Shown here: piece after piece, positions 34,036 through 46,289 of the stretch | Layout: each line of letters starts with the position of its first letter | Numbering within the stretch: position 1 is the first letter of the stretch | Assembly (NCBI GenBank): GCA_027604005.1 | Contig: JADGJT010000016.1 | Span: forward strand, 58,017 to 122,016 | Direction of reading: 5' to 3' | From: Dinochytrium kinnereticum | Lineage: Eukaryota > Chytridiomycota > Chytridiomycetes > Chytridiales > Chytridiaceae | DNA length: 64,000 nucleotides | The notes under the pieces: model-generated | Told to the model about the DNA's origin: nothing | The model's database searches: none | The model's input: the letters and a program-made list of their open reading frames with translations, nothing else | Program-made: the position numbers and the translations under genes

Positions 34036-36005
34036 TCAGCACGCCACAATGCGCTGCCGCAGTTCCCACAGGCTTCTCTTCAGCCGATCAGCCATCATCT
34101 TCAGCCTTCCAAGCGAATCCAATCCTCGCACATCATCGTCCGCGTGTCTCACAGCAAGAGCGCGTAGCTTTGCTGCTCTGTCCAGCATCCCTTCAAGCTC
34201 GTTGATTGCCTCGCTCGATGTGCTGGTAACTTGGTAATCTGTTGTCGTAAGAGAGTTGTATTGTTTTTTCCCAGGAGAGAGTGTGTCCAAGTATTGTGTT
34301 GAGAAAATAGAGGTTTGTGAAGATAGATACGAGGATTCTTCGTGGGGTGAGTGAGGTAAGGGTGGCCTAGCCATATCACTGTCATGATATTCTTCGTGAT
34401 GCCGAAGAGTGACGACGCACGTGTTGACATCCACATTAGTACTATCTTCCTGCGGCAAAGTCTCCTGGGTACCACCAGAACCCAATCGATGCACGTCAAA
34501 GAAGAAATCCTCACACGCAGAGTAATCTTCCCCAGCATTAGAAGTCCTTTCATCAACATCACCGTCTTCCGCGTTCGAGCTTTCGCCATAGCCTCCCAAA
34601 ATATCACTATGGTTATACTCTAGATCGTCGCTCTTCGCAAAATCGTTTTGTCCTTCGATGCATTTTGATGATGTGGAAGGGGCGGGGGTTGGCCTTGGGG
34701 CTTTGTGCGGTCTCTCTGATCCACTTGACATACTTTCGAGACATTTACCATGGGTGCTCGGTGGGTTGGTGAGATCCGAAACGACTTCTACGGATTCGCT
34801 TCTTGAAATAGACAGGGCACTTGAAAGGGTGTCCAGGCTTTCTGTTCTGAATGATAGTGTTGAGTCTATTGGGTCCCTGTCGATTTCTCTAGATGTTGGG
34901 AGCTCAGAGTACTCAGAGATTATCCGAAAGTTGTCCAGAATCCCGTCTATAATCGAAAAAATCCTGACGTTAATGTAAAACTGTGACGACCAATTCGAAT
35001 ATTGGTTTAGGAAAAAAAATCCCTACCTTGGCTACTTCTCTCCTCCAGTACAGCTGTAGCTGGCCTTCCCCTTCCCCCAAAAGGAGTCCGAGTAAAGGTC
35101 AGAAGCGAATAGAAACTGCTGGCAGCACTTCGATCCCGATACGGGTGACGATTTGGAACTATGTCTCGGCGAACATCTAGTTGGTCTGCCCATAAGTTCC
35201 CCGATGACCATCGCTTCGGCTGGATCGATAACGACTTCGCCTTGTGGAGATGCGTGTACCATAGAGAGAGCTCTGACCGGGTTTGGACTAGAGAGGTTGA
35301 GTTGAGTTCGGATACTTAATAAAATACCTTCATAGACCCGGACTCGCTCTTTTTTTGTTGAGGGGTTGATCGAGCCGTCCTTGAGCATGAATTTGCAGCA
35401 GCCAGATTTGGAGACATTCAAAAGGGCGAAAGCGACGTTTGGAGTCCGAAGGAAAGCCAATGGTGTGCCAGCGGATCCATCCTCGTTCAAGCTAGTCTCA
35501 GTGATGACACTTTTAAGGAGGAAAAGTGAGTCAGGATATAGAAGCTCTCAAAGCAACTTTAGACGTTCAACCTTCTCGTAATCTCAAGCTTCACGTTATT
35601 CTTCCTGGTTCCAAACCCGAGCCTCTCTTTCATGCTGGTCTGTCTTCTAAACCACCGCTCAAAAGCCCCCTTTGCCCCAAACCTGGTGCCAAACTCTCCA
35701 GTGAAGCTCTGCCTGCTTGAAGTCCCCGATGCCGCATCGCTGTTTGACAATGACTCGCTGGAATTTAGGGAAAAACTATCAATGTCTTCTGCCCCCTGAA
35801 CGGATAGAATTGGGCCTGAGAAGAGAACGGTTGGCGCTGATGGTGTGAGGATGCTGGCGATGGAGGTTGATGCTGAAGGAGCGGTGAAAGGAGCACTCTC
35901 TATGGAGATGTTGGGAACGTTCCAAGAGGATTCGGGAGCTAATGAGGCCGTCTGCTGCGGGGGATGATGCGCCTCTGCTGACTTCGCGGCCTCTGCGGGA
36001 AGCAT
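34036..36005 (-). CDS. unrecognised serine-rich protein
   Basis: Probably three exons. Exon 1 begins MLPAEAAKSAEAHHPPQQ and ends in ERWFRRQTSMKERLGFGTRK. A 62-nt intron (donor GTTGAA, branch CTGAC, acceptor TTAAAAG) leads to SVITETSLNEDGSAGTPLAF and a conserved-looking stretch, FLRTPNVAFALLNVSKSGCC then FMLKDGSINPSTKKERVRVY. A second intron (acceptor TTATAG near 34951) leads to a Ser/Asp/Glu-rich part. The C-terminus is a helical, basic segment from AINELEGMLDRAAKLRALAV to LGRLKMMADRLKRSLWELRQ, which may be a coiled coil. I do not recognise a family. The second splice donor is not settled. The start codon overlaps an ATG of the opposite strand at 36003-36006. Confidence 0.6.
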
Positions 36006-36069
36006 GGACGCTTTTGTTTTCCAGCGTCTGCCTTGTCAACTAGCCAATGGTAGCACAGAGCTCGCCAAC

Positions 36070-38410
36070 ATGCACAGTGCCCAGCACCTCCACCCGAAGC
36101 TCTCCGACGACATCTGGCTGCTCATCCTCAGGTTCCTCACAGTAGCCGAGACCCCCCAGCACCTCGTTCGCTTCTCTCAGTGCTCGCGGTGGGCCAGCCA
36201 GTAGGGCAACATTCCTCCTTGCATCCGCCACAGTTAATGACAGCACATTTTTACAGCATCTCACAGTCAAACAGGCTCTGGTTTGAGGTGTATCGGGCCA
36301 AATACCCGAAGCTGACGAGATCGTTTATTTACTTGGGGAAGAATGGTGGAGATGTTGTTGATTGGAGGGCCAAGTTGAAGGCCGCGGTTTTGTCTGAGAA
36401 AAAGTGGAAGGCTCGAGGAATTGCCGCGGCTCTGATGCACAATGATGATGGGGAGAAGGTTGAATGCGATGTGGGTCTCACAGATCATCCAAAATGCGAA
36501 GAGAAGAATCACTACTCTGAACGAGGGAGATGTGGAGAGGGATCTTCCTCAAATGCTGCGGAGGAGGCACCATGGCGTTATCGGCTTTCGTCGGCCTCTC
36601 TGTTGCCAACGTTAAAAGAACTGCACCAGGCAGTTTCTATATCTATGGCTACTACAGGGTATTTACATTTAGTGATTAATGGAACGGCATGCTTATCACT
36701 CAATCATGATTCAACAGTTTCGTCACAGACCTTTCCTTTGAGCAAAGTGATAGACGATCCACGGTCGTGGCGCATACCGCTGTTTGCTTTGTTTCCAATT
36801 CAGTCTTCTTCCCTGATGTATACCCCACGGCGAATGAGGTATATGATAACATGGGCCATTTGTTTCGGACATACAATGAGATGACTTCGGATGGGGATGA
36901 GGCCGTGGAGCGACTTATCATGATTGCGACATTAACTTTGATTGATTTTCAAACGGGTGAAGTTCTGCAGCATCGATGCTTTCACATAAAGGGTGGACCC
37001 ATCGTTGCCTTGCCAGTGGTTGCTTACTTAGATATCTCCCGCGATGTGTTGATTATGATTCATGAGGTTAGTATCTTTGGTCATAAACTCGATTTTTGAC
37101 CGAGGCCCTATCATGTTTACATAGGACTTTCCTTCGAGGTCATGGAAGAGTGCGCAAGTTTATTCAGCAGCGCATATTGAGCCTCCCTACCTGTCGATTA
37201 CCTTCCCGCACACCCTCTGCATCCACCGCATTATCCCTCACCCTCTCCAAGCTCCCGAACTTTTCCATCGTCCGATGCAAAATGGAGCAGAAGCTCAGGG
37301 TCGTAAAGGATCTTTCGTGCTGCTTGGAATATCGAGAAGGTTGTCTAGAGAGGGATTTCGGGTCATTATTGATGCTGATGCGGGGGACGTTGATAAAGAT
37401 AGCTTTCAACTTCCTTTGGTTTGGTATGGAAAGAGGGTTTCTTGTATCTCTGAATGCGTTCCCTACGCAAACCATCTCATCTTGACGGGACATGAGGCTG
37501 ATGTGGAGGCCGGATTACCCCCGGAGATTACGATTTGGGACATTGACACGGGTGCGTCACTTGCAACCATCGATTCATTATCGCAGAGTAGTATGTTTTG
37601 GGGTTTTGCCTTTATGGATGGTAATTATCTCCAATGATTTTCTTTACCTACTACTTTCGTTTGCTTTTCTTGGGTTTCAATTTTTCCCACACTTTGTAAC
37701 TGCGTCTCAATCTTTTTTTCTGGCCAGAACCCGACGACTTTTGCGCTCTTAGGCCTTTGAAACCTTCTGCTGATTTAGCTACAAGCAAGCCTGTGAAAAC
37801 TTTGGAGAATGCGGTAGTGATTGGAACTTGGAATCGGCCTCGGGCGTTAACGGTAGTGTCTGTAGCCGACAGCAATAGCCAATGCGAGATTGTTGCCTGG
37901 GATCTTGAGGGATTGGGAAGTGCTCAATTGGAGTCAAGGGCATCCATGGGCAGCAGCAAGATATCGCCTCTGACAAGCCTTATGTTTTCGAATCACTTTG
38001 AAACAGGGGGTAAGGCATTTCCTGTTAATCTTCCCCCCATCCTTCATATTATCCCCTTATCCAATTCCTTTGTTTTCCTTCTCAGTCGCATAGCCAGTGC
38101 ATCGTTGTCTAACCACAGGCTGCTACTGACCGTTAAATTCCTTTTTGTAGATATAACGTGCTCGTTTTACGTGATATCCCCGCTGCTGTTCACTCTGACG
38201 CATAGTCGCACTTTTAGTGTGTATAACTTGGAAACGGGCGAGCATCTCCTTGAGCTGACTGTTGGGCTCTCAAACATACCCCAGCGCAACCTTCACGCGA
38301 ACTTCAATATCCACCGCGGCCCACGTGGTGAAGTTCTTCTGTTTTTCCAAGATGGCATAGTCGAAATGTTTCCAGATTGTTTGGCATGGAATGACATTTG
38401 CGGAAGTTGA
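36070..38410 (+). CDS. F-box protein with C-terminal WD/propeller-like region
   Basis: An F-box at the start, HPKLSDDIWLLILRFLTVAE then HLVRFSQCSRWAS, is followed after a 56-nt intron (36201-36256) by HISQSNRLWFEVYRAKYPKL. Such proteins link Skp1-Cul1 ubiquitin ligases to a substrate. Later exons have short propeller-like motifs: EITIWDIDTGASLATID, CEIVAWDLEGLGSA and TFSVYNLETGEHLLEL, so a degenerate WD40-like beta-propeller is likely. Introns near 37625-37728, 38009-38150 and around 37070 are apparent. The protein ends CLAWNDICGS. The ATG at 36070 is chosen because it lies just before the F-box; an in-frame ATG at 36004 would add 22 residues and would overlap the start of the opposite gene. 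The substrate is unknown. Confidence 0.78.
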
Positions 38411-38496
38411 GAAGATCTGAAGATCTTTTTATGTGAAATAAATAAACTTGACCGTCAAATCTCGATTCAAACTTCTGCTGCAGACAAAACAATAAC

Positions 38497-40303
38497 ATGG
38501 GTCGAAGCTGGCTGGCGATGCTGGCGCTCTTTCAGCATATTGGAATGGGCCTAGGCGGCCTCATCATCCAGACGCCAGATCCATCAAGATATAGAGACGC
38601 CTTGCCTCAAAGTGGCGACAGTTTGACAGCTGCGATTCCTGCTGGTGGCGCGGATGCAACCGAGGACGGGGAGGTCGGGAGATGCCCAAGGCATCGATGG
38701 GGCAGGTTTCTCCATATCACTGATATTCATTTGGATCCGAGTATGTCTTTGACATCTACCTTTATTTGTTTTTTTGGGCCGCTGGTGATCAACTCACGCT
38801 ACCGTCGAATTTCTAACGTTTGAGGTGCCTGGCCCTAACAAACAGCCTATGAGATGAATTCAGATCCAAATGAGCTCTGTCATCGTAAGAATAGGACGAA
38901 TCCAGAAGTGAACATCAGCGGGAAGGTAAGGGTTTGCAAGCAAAATCCAGGTTTACGTTTCAATTGTTTATTGGGTAAACAATGTCCTTTGAAACTTATC
39001 CATCATTTCTCAATCTTCTACCATCAGTACGGGACTCTCGCATCTCAGTGTGATTCACCAACCTCGCTGCTTGATGCTACGTTTGACTTCCTGCGCACCA
39101 CACGCGAGGCCAAGAAGGTCGACTTCATCATCTGTGTGTGTCGTCAGAGGTGACAATTTTCACGAGCTTTTGTTGACCATCATCGTTGATATAGATACGG
39201 GAGATACAGTGAGGCATGATCGTGATAACGAACAACCGCGGACGACTGCCGACGTGCTATCGGACCATGCGGCTGTTATTGGATACTTTCAACGCGCGTA
39301 TGATCTCAAAAATGTCAAGCTCTACCCTACAATTGGCAACAATGACGAGTGTGAGTCCCACTTGGTTCATCTAACGGCCTGTACGCGCTAACATCGCTCG
39401 CTCGCTTGCTTAGTCATTCATAACAATGAGCTGTACGGACATTCACCTTTGATTCAAAACTTGACAAAGATATGGGAACCTCTCGGTCTCGATTTTGAGC
39501 AGGATGAAGTTTTTATGAGCGGTGGATACTACATGCGGCAGATTCACCCAAAGCTTAGCATCATTTCCCTGAATAGCTTTTGGCTTTATCGACTTAACCC
39601 CAATACCACTGACTGCGAATCAGATTACGCTCCTGGTAGCATCATGTTGGAATGGTTTGAGAAAAGGCTTCGATACCTCTCAAACCGACGTATGCACGCC
39701 TACGTTATCGGTCACATTCCTCCGAAGAGTGGTCAGAACCAGCTCTCGTTTTTCGATGTATGCTATCAACGATATCTTCACATCGTGGCGACGTTTCGCA
39801 ACACCATTCTTCATCATTTTCACGGACATACAAATTACGACATGATCTCTTTCATCAATAAGAACCGAACTTCTGGGACATACTCTCTTACCGTTCTCAA
39901 CTCCACCAACCTTCCTAAAGATCCTGATCCGACCGACCCATCTGTGTCTGACAACAACCCCATCGTGACAGCATTCTCCAACGCTCCCTCCGTAATTTCC
40001 TTTAACAACCCTGCCATCAGAGTCTACCACTATGACACTCTTCGAAAGAGATTTGGATCCTTGCTGGATTTTGTTCAGTATTACACGGACGTTGAAAAGG
40101 ATAATAAGCGGGGTAGTGTAAAGTGGGAGATAGAGTACAGTGCTAGGGAGGCGTATGGGATAAATGATCTTTCGGTTAGGAGTTTAGTGGAGGTTGTAAA
40201 AGGGTTTTATGAGGAAGGGAGCAAGACCTTGCCTATGTATCGGAGGTTTTTTAACGTTAGCTCGAGACCTGTTGATGCAGAATGGCGGAAGGGAAGATCC
40301 TAA
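38497..40303 (+). CDS. PPN1: endopolyphosphatase (PPN1 type)
   Basis: A metallophosphoesterase that cleaves internal bonds of polyphosphate, vacuolar in yeast. About five exons. The N-terminal hydrophobic stretch after MGRS (LAMLALFQHIGMGLGGLII) fits a signal anchor. Metal-site motifs appear in order: GRFLHITDIHLDPS, then across an intron TGDTVRHD, then TIGNNDE with a following HNNELY, then VIGHIPP and HFHGHTNYDMISF. These match the D-x-H, GD-x2-RHD, GNND, GHxPP and GHTN set of the Ppn1 family. The protein ends VDAEWRKGRS and lacks the long tail of the yeast enzyme. It starts 86 bp after the F-box gene stop, on the same strand. Confidence 0.9.
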
Positions 40304-41063
40304 GGATATTATTTTTGGCGCAGTTGCATCAGCCAATTCTTTCTTCTGTTTTCTTTTATTATATTGGCCTATTGTGTTAAAGCATTATGCGCCTCTACTT
40401 GCTTTGTATGCACATGTCTTTTTTATTTTGGTTTGCTATCACTAGCTTTGCATCAATTGTACTTGCTCATTGTAAAGTATATTTAATCGTCTCAATATCT
40501 TTAGAGCATATCTATGAGTGATTACAGATGGAAAATTCTCTATTATAGTTATTTAATGGTAAAACATCTTCTCCTAGGACTACGGTTATGCCCTGGAGTT
40601 CAGCCAGTCGATTCCCATTTTAAGGATCTCCCAAAAGTTATTGTCTATAGTTTTCTCCTTATGTATCTTATGATGGCGTACCATTGCGCGAATATGGGCT
40701 TTTCTTTACACCGTCTACACTGGGTCGTTTATTTATAGTTGTGATATTACTGTTTTTTTATACTTTATTGATTGTAATGGCATCTGCTAACAAATAACCG
40801 AGGATATAAGTTCTCCCCACAGAGTCAAAGTTTACTGTCCTATTCGCCATGGTCTTCAATCCAACCTCCGTTGTCAGTCCTTTCCACCAAATCTTAGTCC
40901 ATCCATTTATGTTTGTCGACATGGAACCTTAGTTCAAGTTTAAACAAATTCGTCTGCTTTTCGGATATTTGTTGTAATTTATTTGACGATAAAAGAACAG
41001 TTAAATAAAAAAGTGCTCAAGAGGGGCAAAGCACTCCCTCAGTAGCAACCTTATAAATGCATA
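40304..41063. other. AT-rich convergent intergenic region
   Basis: A 760-bp tail-to-tail gap between the polyphosphatase and ALADIN genes. Plus-strand frame 40514-40738 encodes 74 hydrophobic residues with no family I know, and looks like chance in AT-rich DNA. Nothing else is seen. Confidence 0.55.
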
Positions 41064-43179
41064 CTAAAATCCTCTCCTATCCGAAGTCCCAAACAAGCAT
41101 GGGATAAACCCGACCTTGCCGCTCTCCCAAGCCACGGTCAACAGAGCACCGTGAGGGTACTGATTAGCAAACCTCAGCAGAACAGGTCGAGGTTGCTGCG
41201 TAGAATCTTGATTGGAAGATGCCTGCGTCCCCTTATTCGTTGACGCAAATGGCGATCGCGGAGGGTGGGGTGATGGAAGATCCTCGGTCCACTTTGGACC
41301 CCGAATAAAGCCGCTGAATAGAGAAAAAAGTTAGACAGTGAGCCGCAACGCCAGAAAATTCCAGACATCGTAGGAATAAACGGAAATAGAGGAGAAGGAA
41401 TCTAGTACATACATAGGAAGGAACTCCGGAAGGGGGTCTTTCTTCACTTCAAACAAAGCTACCAGCTGGCCACCCTCTCCCTGCTCTTCAAAGATGACCG
41501 CAAACCTTTTCATAGTGGGATCTATCTCCATGGCCTTGATTGGACCTCCAACTCTGTGAATTTTTAAACTCAGTATTCGTGGCATCGTGAAGAATAGAGT
41601 AGATGCAACCAAAGGCCAATGAATCTTACATTATAGGGTTACCATTTTCAGTATACGTCTCGAAGCGAGACATCCTTTCAGGTTGAGGATGCATGCGGTA
41701 TTCTTAAAAACACATAAGATGAGCGAAAACACAGCGATAAATCTCATCAATCTCACCTAACCCCTTTGTATTCCGTTCAAGAACCTGAAGCATGCTAACC
41801 CTCGAATCTCCCTCCACAGCAAATGCTAAAGTCTTAGAGCCGTCCACCCAGCAGGCGTCAGCAAACCCTCTCGGAACCGCCTCTATTTCAAAGCTTGAAA
41901 ACTCCTCGGTCTCCCATACCCTCAAAGTCCGCTTAAAGCAAATCTGCGCGAGGTGAGTGCCGTCAGCACTCCATCGAAGATGTTTGGTTCCTGAACCAAC
42001 ACCAGCGGGAATTCGGTAAGGAGTTTCGGTGGAAATATCCCAGATAACGAGTTTAGGGGAAGTGGCACATCCGACTGCCAGACGAGTTCCGTCCGGACTC
42101 CATGCAAGGGATGTTACATTCGTCATGCCGGGGTACGATAGGAAATTCATCCAAGTTGGTGGGAGTGGAGTGTTGAGGGCGGCTTTTCGCTCGCTCCTAG
42201 CCTTCGGGCTTAAAGCAGGCGGCGTTCCTGGGACGCCGTCGTTCCTCAATAAGGACTCCGGCATAGATGGGAAGAGAGGAGGGACAGTAGATCCTTTCGA
42301 AGAGAGAAGTTCATTTCCGGGAACAGAGGCGGATCGCATAAAAGCTGGGTTAATCGTGAATTCGCCTTGACCCAGAGGGAGCGAGTCCTTAGAGTCAAGT
42401 GGGTGCACAGTCCAGATGCAAACGCCGTCCTTGCATCCCACAGCAAACGTCGCCGATGCACAGGGTCTCCATGCAATGCAAGTAACATCCTTCTGAAGAG
42501 GGTGCTTAAGTCCATCCCAGTTGGCCGCAGGTGGATGCCACGCATTCTTCGCCGTTAAATCCACCAGCCGAATAGAATCTTGTCGGTGTGCAAATGCCAC
42601 TGCGTGCCTATAAGGATGCCACGCAATCCCCTTTACAGGCGCCTGTTCCAATCTCTCCAAAGTTTTTTGGTAAGCCTCAGAAGCTCCTCCGTCTAATAAT
42701 GAAAGCACCCGCTTCTTATCGAGCCCAACACGACCAACAACCGATGATAGCCTATCCAATAGAACCTCAAGTCCAGAATATACGTTTTTAAGTGCAAGCG
42801 ACGCGGCTTCCGGAAGCGCAACCGCTCGTACAGGTGTTGCCGAGACATTGTCTTCACGGCCCCCCAATCCCAAAACCTTCGCAACCCAATCCAGGGCAAC
42901 CTCAATGGCATCCGGAGAAGTGACGGGATCGGTTTCTTTTCGTCCTGGATGTAAGAGACCGCTGGGAAGCTCCGACAGTCTAAGGGCATTAAACAGCGAG
43001 TCATCGTGCGCCTTTGATATGGCATAGGGAAGGACTATATCCGGATACGCCGTAAACCCCTTTCAGAGATATGGTCAGATTACACGGTTATATAAATATT
43101 GTACCTCTTGCGTTGTGGAATCGCCAACGGATTGATCATTTGAGCTCTCTCGATGCACTGTAAGACTGGTCAGCTCCAT
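41064..43179 (-). CDS. AAAS: nucleoporin ALADIN (WD40)
   Basis: A WD40 nucleoporin of the nuclear pore cytoplasmic side. About six exons. Exon 1 begins MELTSLTVHRESSNDQSVGD. The main exon (42873-41757) contains the ALADIN hallmarks: VKGIAWHPYRHAVAFAHRQD, LKHPLQKDVTCIAWRPCAS, GVCIWTVHP, NVTSLAWSPDGTRLAVGC, LVIWDISTETPYRIPAGVG and TKHLRWSADGTHLAQICFKR. These match the human order (...IAWHPYTKKLAVAL..., ...LQRNVASLAWKP...). The C-terminal exons give GGPIKAMEIDPTMKRFAVIF, then RPVLLRFANQYPHGALLTVA and the end FGTSDRRGF. Its start lies 238 bp from a small gene on the opposite strand. Confidence 0.9.
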
Positions 43180-43417
43180 ATTCTCGCCATGGGAAAAAGA
43201 TACCAAGTCGTCTGTTGTTCTCGCAAACGGTAAGCACATTCGCATCGGGAAGGTTTGCTTGCTCTGATTGATTTCGGGTTCAAATTGCGCGGGGTTAGGT
43301 TATCTCGCAAAGGGACCACTGCGTCCTTACCCGCAAACCTGGGCATTATGATGTTGGGTCCGAAAACTAGCTTATAAGGCAAATTTCTTTTTTTCAGCGA
43401 ATGCAGAAGTGATCGTC

Positions 43418-43684
43418 ATGTCTAGCCAACGCAACCCATTAACCATCCACACTGTCCCCATCCACGTCGCCGTCAAGTCGTCCACGCCGCTCGAATCTGC
43501 CTCTGTTGTTTCTGAGGAGCTTTCTGTCTTCATGTCAAATGAAACAAACGAGTCTATAATCGCCCCGCATGTGTTGGAACAGCTGCACTCCATCCATCAG
43601 GAGCTCGAATGGGAGGCTTCTGCAAAGATCTCAAAAAGGGCTGCCCTGCCTGCTCCACCGCCCAAGCACCCGAAAGCCAAGTAA
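43418..43684 (+). CDS. small unknown protein (88 residues)
   Basis: A single frame from the ATG at 43418, MSSQRNPLTIHTVPIHVAVK, to PPPKHPKAK. Alternating hydrophobic residues at the start suggest beta strands, then a helix (APHVLEQLHSIHQELEWEAS) and a Pro/Lys-rich end. A TTTTTTTCAG just upstream (43387-43396) looks like an acceptor, so an upstream non-coding exon is possible. Divergent from ALADIN. Family unknown; the size suggests a small complex subunit, but that is a guess. Confidence 0.55.
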   Translation: MSSQRNPLTIHTVPIHVAVKSSTPLESASVVSEELSVFMSNETNESIIAPHVLEQLHSIHQELEWEASAKISKRAALPAPPPKHPKAK

Positions 43685-43937
43685 TCATTCCCTTATGCTT
43701 TTGGCCACCACGGACCGTCTAAAACCATTGGAGAATTACGGATTCCACTATCCTTCTCCCACTGCAAGACTTGCTCTCTGTGTATTTTTCAGCTCACTTT
43801 GATGAAGATTCAGCGATCATAGCGTCGTAATAGAACATAAGTTATTTATTGTCTCAATACTCTACATTTGGTCTGTGCTTTGAACGAAACAGAAAACGGA
43901 ACAAAGTGATAAAGAAATAAGCCAGTAGGAGCCTGAA

Positions 43938-46118
43938 TCATCCATTAACCTGAACTCGAACAGGGTCTGTTTCAATATCGATATCCTTTTGGTGCAAAAT
44001 ACGAGTAGGCAAAGGCTTTTTGATCTTGAAGAACGAATTAAGAGCCGGCTGGTGTGTGGATGAGGGGTTGCAGTCTGAGAGTCCTGTAATAACGGTTTCG
44101 TGGGTATCGGTGCTGATTTCTTTGGTATTTGAGTCGGTAGGAATTTCAATGCAGACACGCTTGGTACTTGCTGGGGTTTGCTGGTCTGAAACAGAAGGAG
44201 CAGCTTTCCGCTTTCTGAGGGGTATAGGCACAGATATAATGATCTTCCGTGTCGTCGGCTGCGTTTCTGCTAAAGATGCCTGTGCTGGTTGGATCAGGCT
44301 CTCCACAGAGAATTGTGGCAGAGCAAATGTCTCAGGGTAAGGCAACTCATTAAAGCCAGCTGAATTTCCGAAACTCTTGGTGCTCTCACATACAGTATTT
44401 ACCGGTAGCTCAGTAGAGTCGATACGAAGAGGAGTCTGCAAGCTCTGTTCGTCGGTCTTCTTTGACTTCGTCTTTGTCTTTTTTGTGGGGATCTTTGCTC
44501 TCCCCTGCAACCGCTTATTCGAAACTACCGAAGCAACGCCTTTTGACACTAACTTGCTCTTCGTTTTGGTTCTTTCCTTCCGTTTTGAAGGTTTTTTCTT
44601 CAGATCCAGAACAATAGGGGAGAGATTTGCTTTGGCGGCCTTTGCTCCCTTCACTGTCCACTCCCTTTCAATTGCCTCAACGACACGATCACACTCGCCC
44701 ATCAAATGATAATCAAACACCTCATCCCATTCCTTCCCAAGCGGTGTCTTATTCAGCAAAACGACTAGGCCTCCTTGTGCTTTAACACGCTTCGCTATAT
44801 CCTTTACTAAACGACGCGCGCCGTCGACCTGTAGGCTGGTTCCAATCACGAGTAGAAGATCGAGACTTTTCTTCAAATCTGCCATCGCGTATGTGGCAAT
44901 CTCCCCACCTCTTCGATGATCCTCTCCGTATAGGACAACATTCGGCCTCAACGTTCCAACTGCTAGCACCCTCTTCCCCATGGCTGATCGAATCATGTGA
45001 TGATCAAGGCATGTCGGGCAGAGTGGCGGAGATCCTTCTTCAAACTCATCCCGATAGGCTTCGGAGAACGGGAAGGAAGCAGAACATTTTATGCAAACAA
45101 CAGAGCCAAGATCGCCGTGAAGTTTTACGAGAATAGGGGCTGTCTTAGATGGGGATGATGGCTTTGAGGGTCCCTCGTCGATAGATGGTGTTGCTTCGTC
45201 GGATAAGCTTGATTCAGATATTAAGCCAGGAGGTGACGATGCAAGGTCTCTATCTCCTTCGGATGGACACAGTTCCTCTGTTTTTGTACAGCTCTTTGAG
45301 GATACCTTCGCTTTTGGCCTTCTGCGTTTTTCTTTTTCTTCCAGTGCCTCAAGGCAGTCAATGTTCTAAAATCCAAGAAGTCAGAAACAGACGAAAACAA
45401 AACTTAAGAAAGCTGAATAGTTACCTGAGTGTACCATCGGGCCAATCTTCCCCGAGAATGAATCTGATTCAGGAAGAGATGCGTAGGGGTGGCTCGAGCT
45501 CCATCCGCCATGACCTTCAACTTAGCCATGAACTCATAAAACAACTTTGTTGATGTCTTGTCTCGAAACAGGGACGCGTCAAAGAGATCCCGACCCCGCA
45601 AAACAGCAGTAGGGTGCCGCTCTTTGATTATTTTGTAGAGGCCTTCCTCTGACCGGAAATCCTGTTTAAATAGCCGAAAAAAAGAGAGAATCAGTTCCTG
45701 CGACTTGGCATGACGGCCAAAAATGGCCAGCGTCCGGAACAAGTAGTTTAAGTGAAAAGACTCATAAATGGCTTACCGGTATGCCAGCCGATACAGATAT
45801 ACCTGCACCAGTTACAACAACACACCGCTTAGCCTTCTTCATGGCCAACGCTATCTTTCGAAACTGGATGTAAAAGTCGTTCTGGCCGACGTCCTTTGAA
45901 GTTCTGCACCCTGGCGGAAGTATGCTGTCCAATGCAACGACGATGCAACTGGTGCTGGCCATCGCTTCTGAATCTCCAAATACTGTGCTTGACATGGCCG
46001 CTTTCGTGTCGTTGGTGGTCGGCCGTTCGTCTATGCTCGTCGGATGGTTTGAGGTTGCTGGATCCAGTGATCTTATAGAATGTCGCACAACTGGAAGAAG
46101 GATTGTCTTTGGGAACAA
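43938..46118 (-). CDS. sirtuin, HST3/HST4-like NAD-dependent deacetylase
   Basis: Three exons. Exon 1 ends CVVVTGAGISVSAGIP; exon 2 starts DFRSEEGLYKIIKERHP and ends RLARWYTQ; exon 3 starts NIDCLEALEEKEKRRRPK. The NAD site (GAGIS, DFR, TQNID), the catalytic His (LVKLHGDLGS), the zinc site (CIKC ... CPTC), and RPNVVLYGE, VIGTSLQVDGARRLV and LLNKTPLG are all present. The layout suits the fungal Hst3/Hst4 group, which deacetylates histone H3 K56. An insert of about 65 residues lies between NID and the catalytic His, rich in Ser/Glu/Pro. The C-terminal 200 residues are basic and Ser/Thr-rich (KKPSKRKERTKTKSKL). The start may be 46118 or the in-frame Met at 45995, which removes 41 residues. Confidence 0.88.
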
Positions 46119-46289
46119 AACCGTCCCAAAACAGAGTGCCTGCCGTCAAAAAAACAAAAAAAAGAAAAGAAATCGAAAGTCCTTCTCTATTTTTTTCTTA
46201 TTCTTATTTAACATACGCGTGATTGATAATGATGAAGGATGATGGAGGTAATGAATGCTGCGGGATCCAGGGAAGACAATGACAAGCAC

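Noticed and set aside
40514..40738. 74-residue hydrophobic frame as a membrane protein gene
   Set aside because: AT-rich chance frame with no recognisable features.
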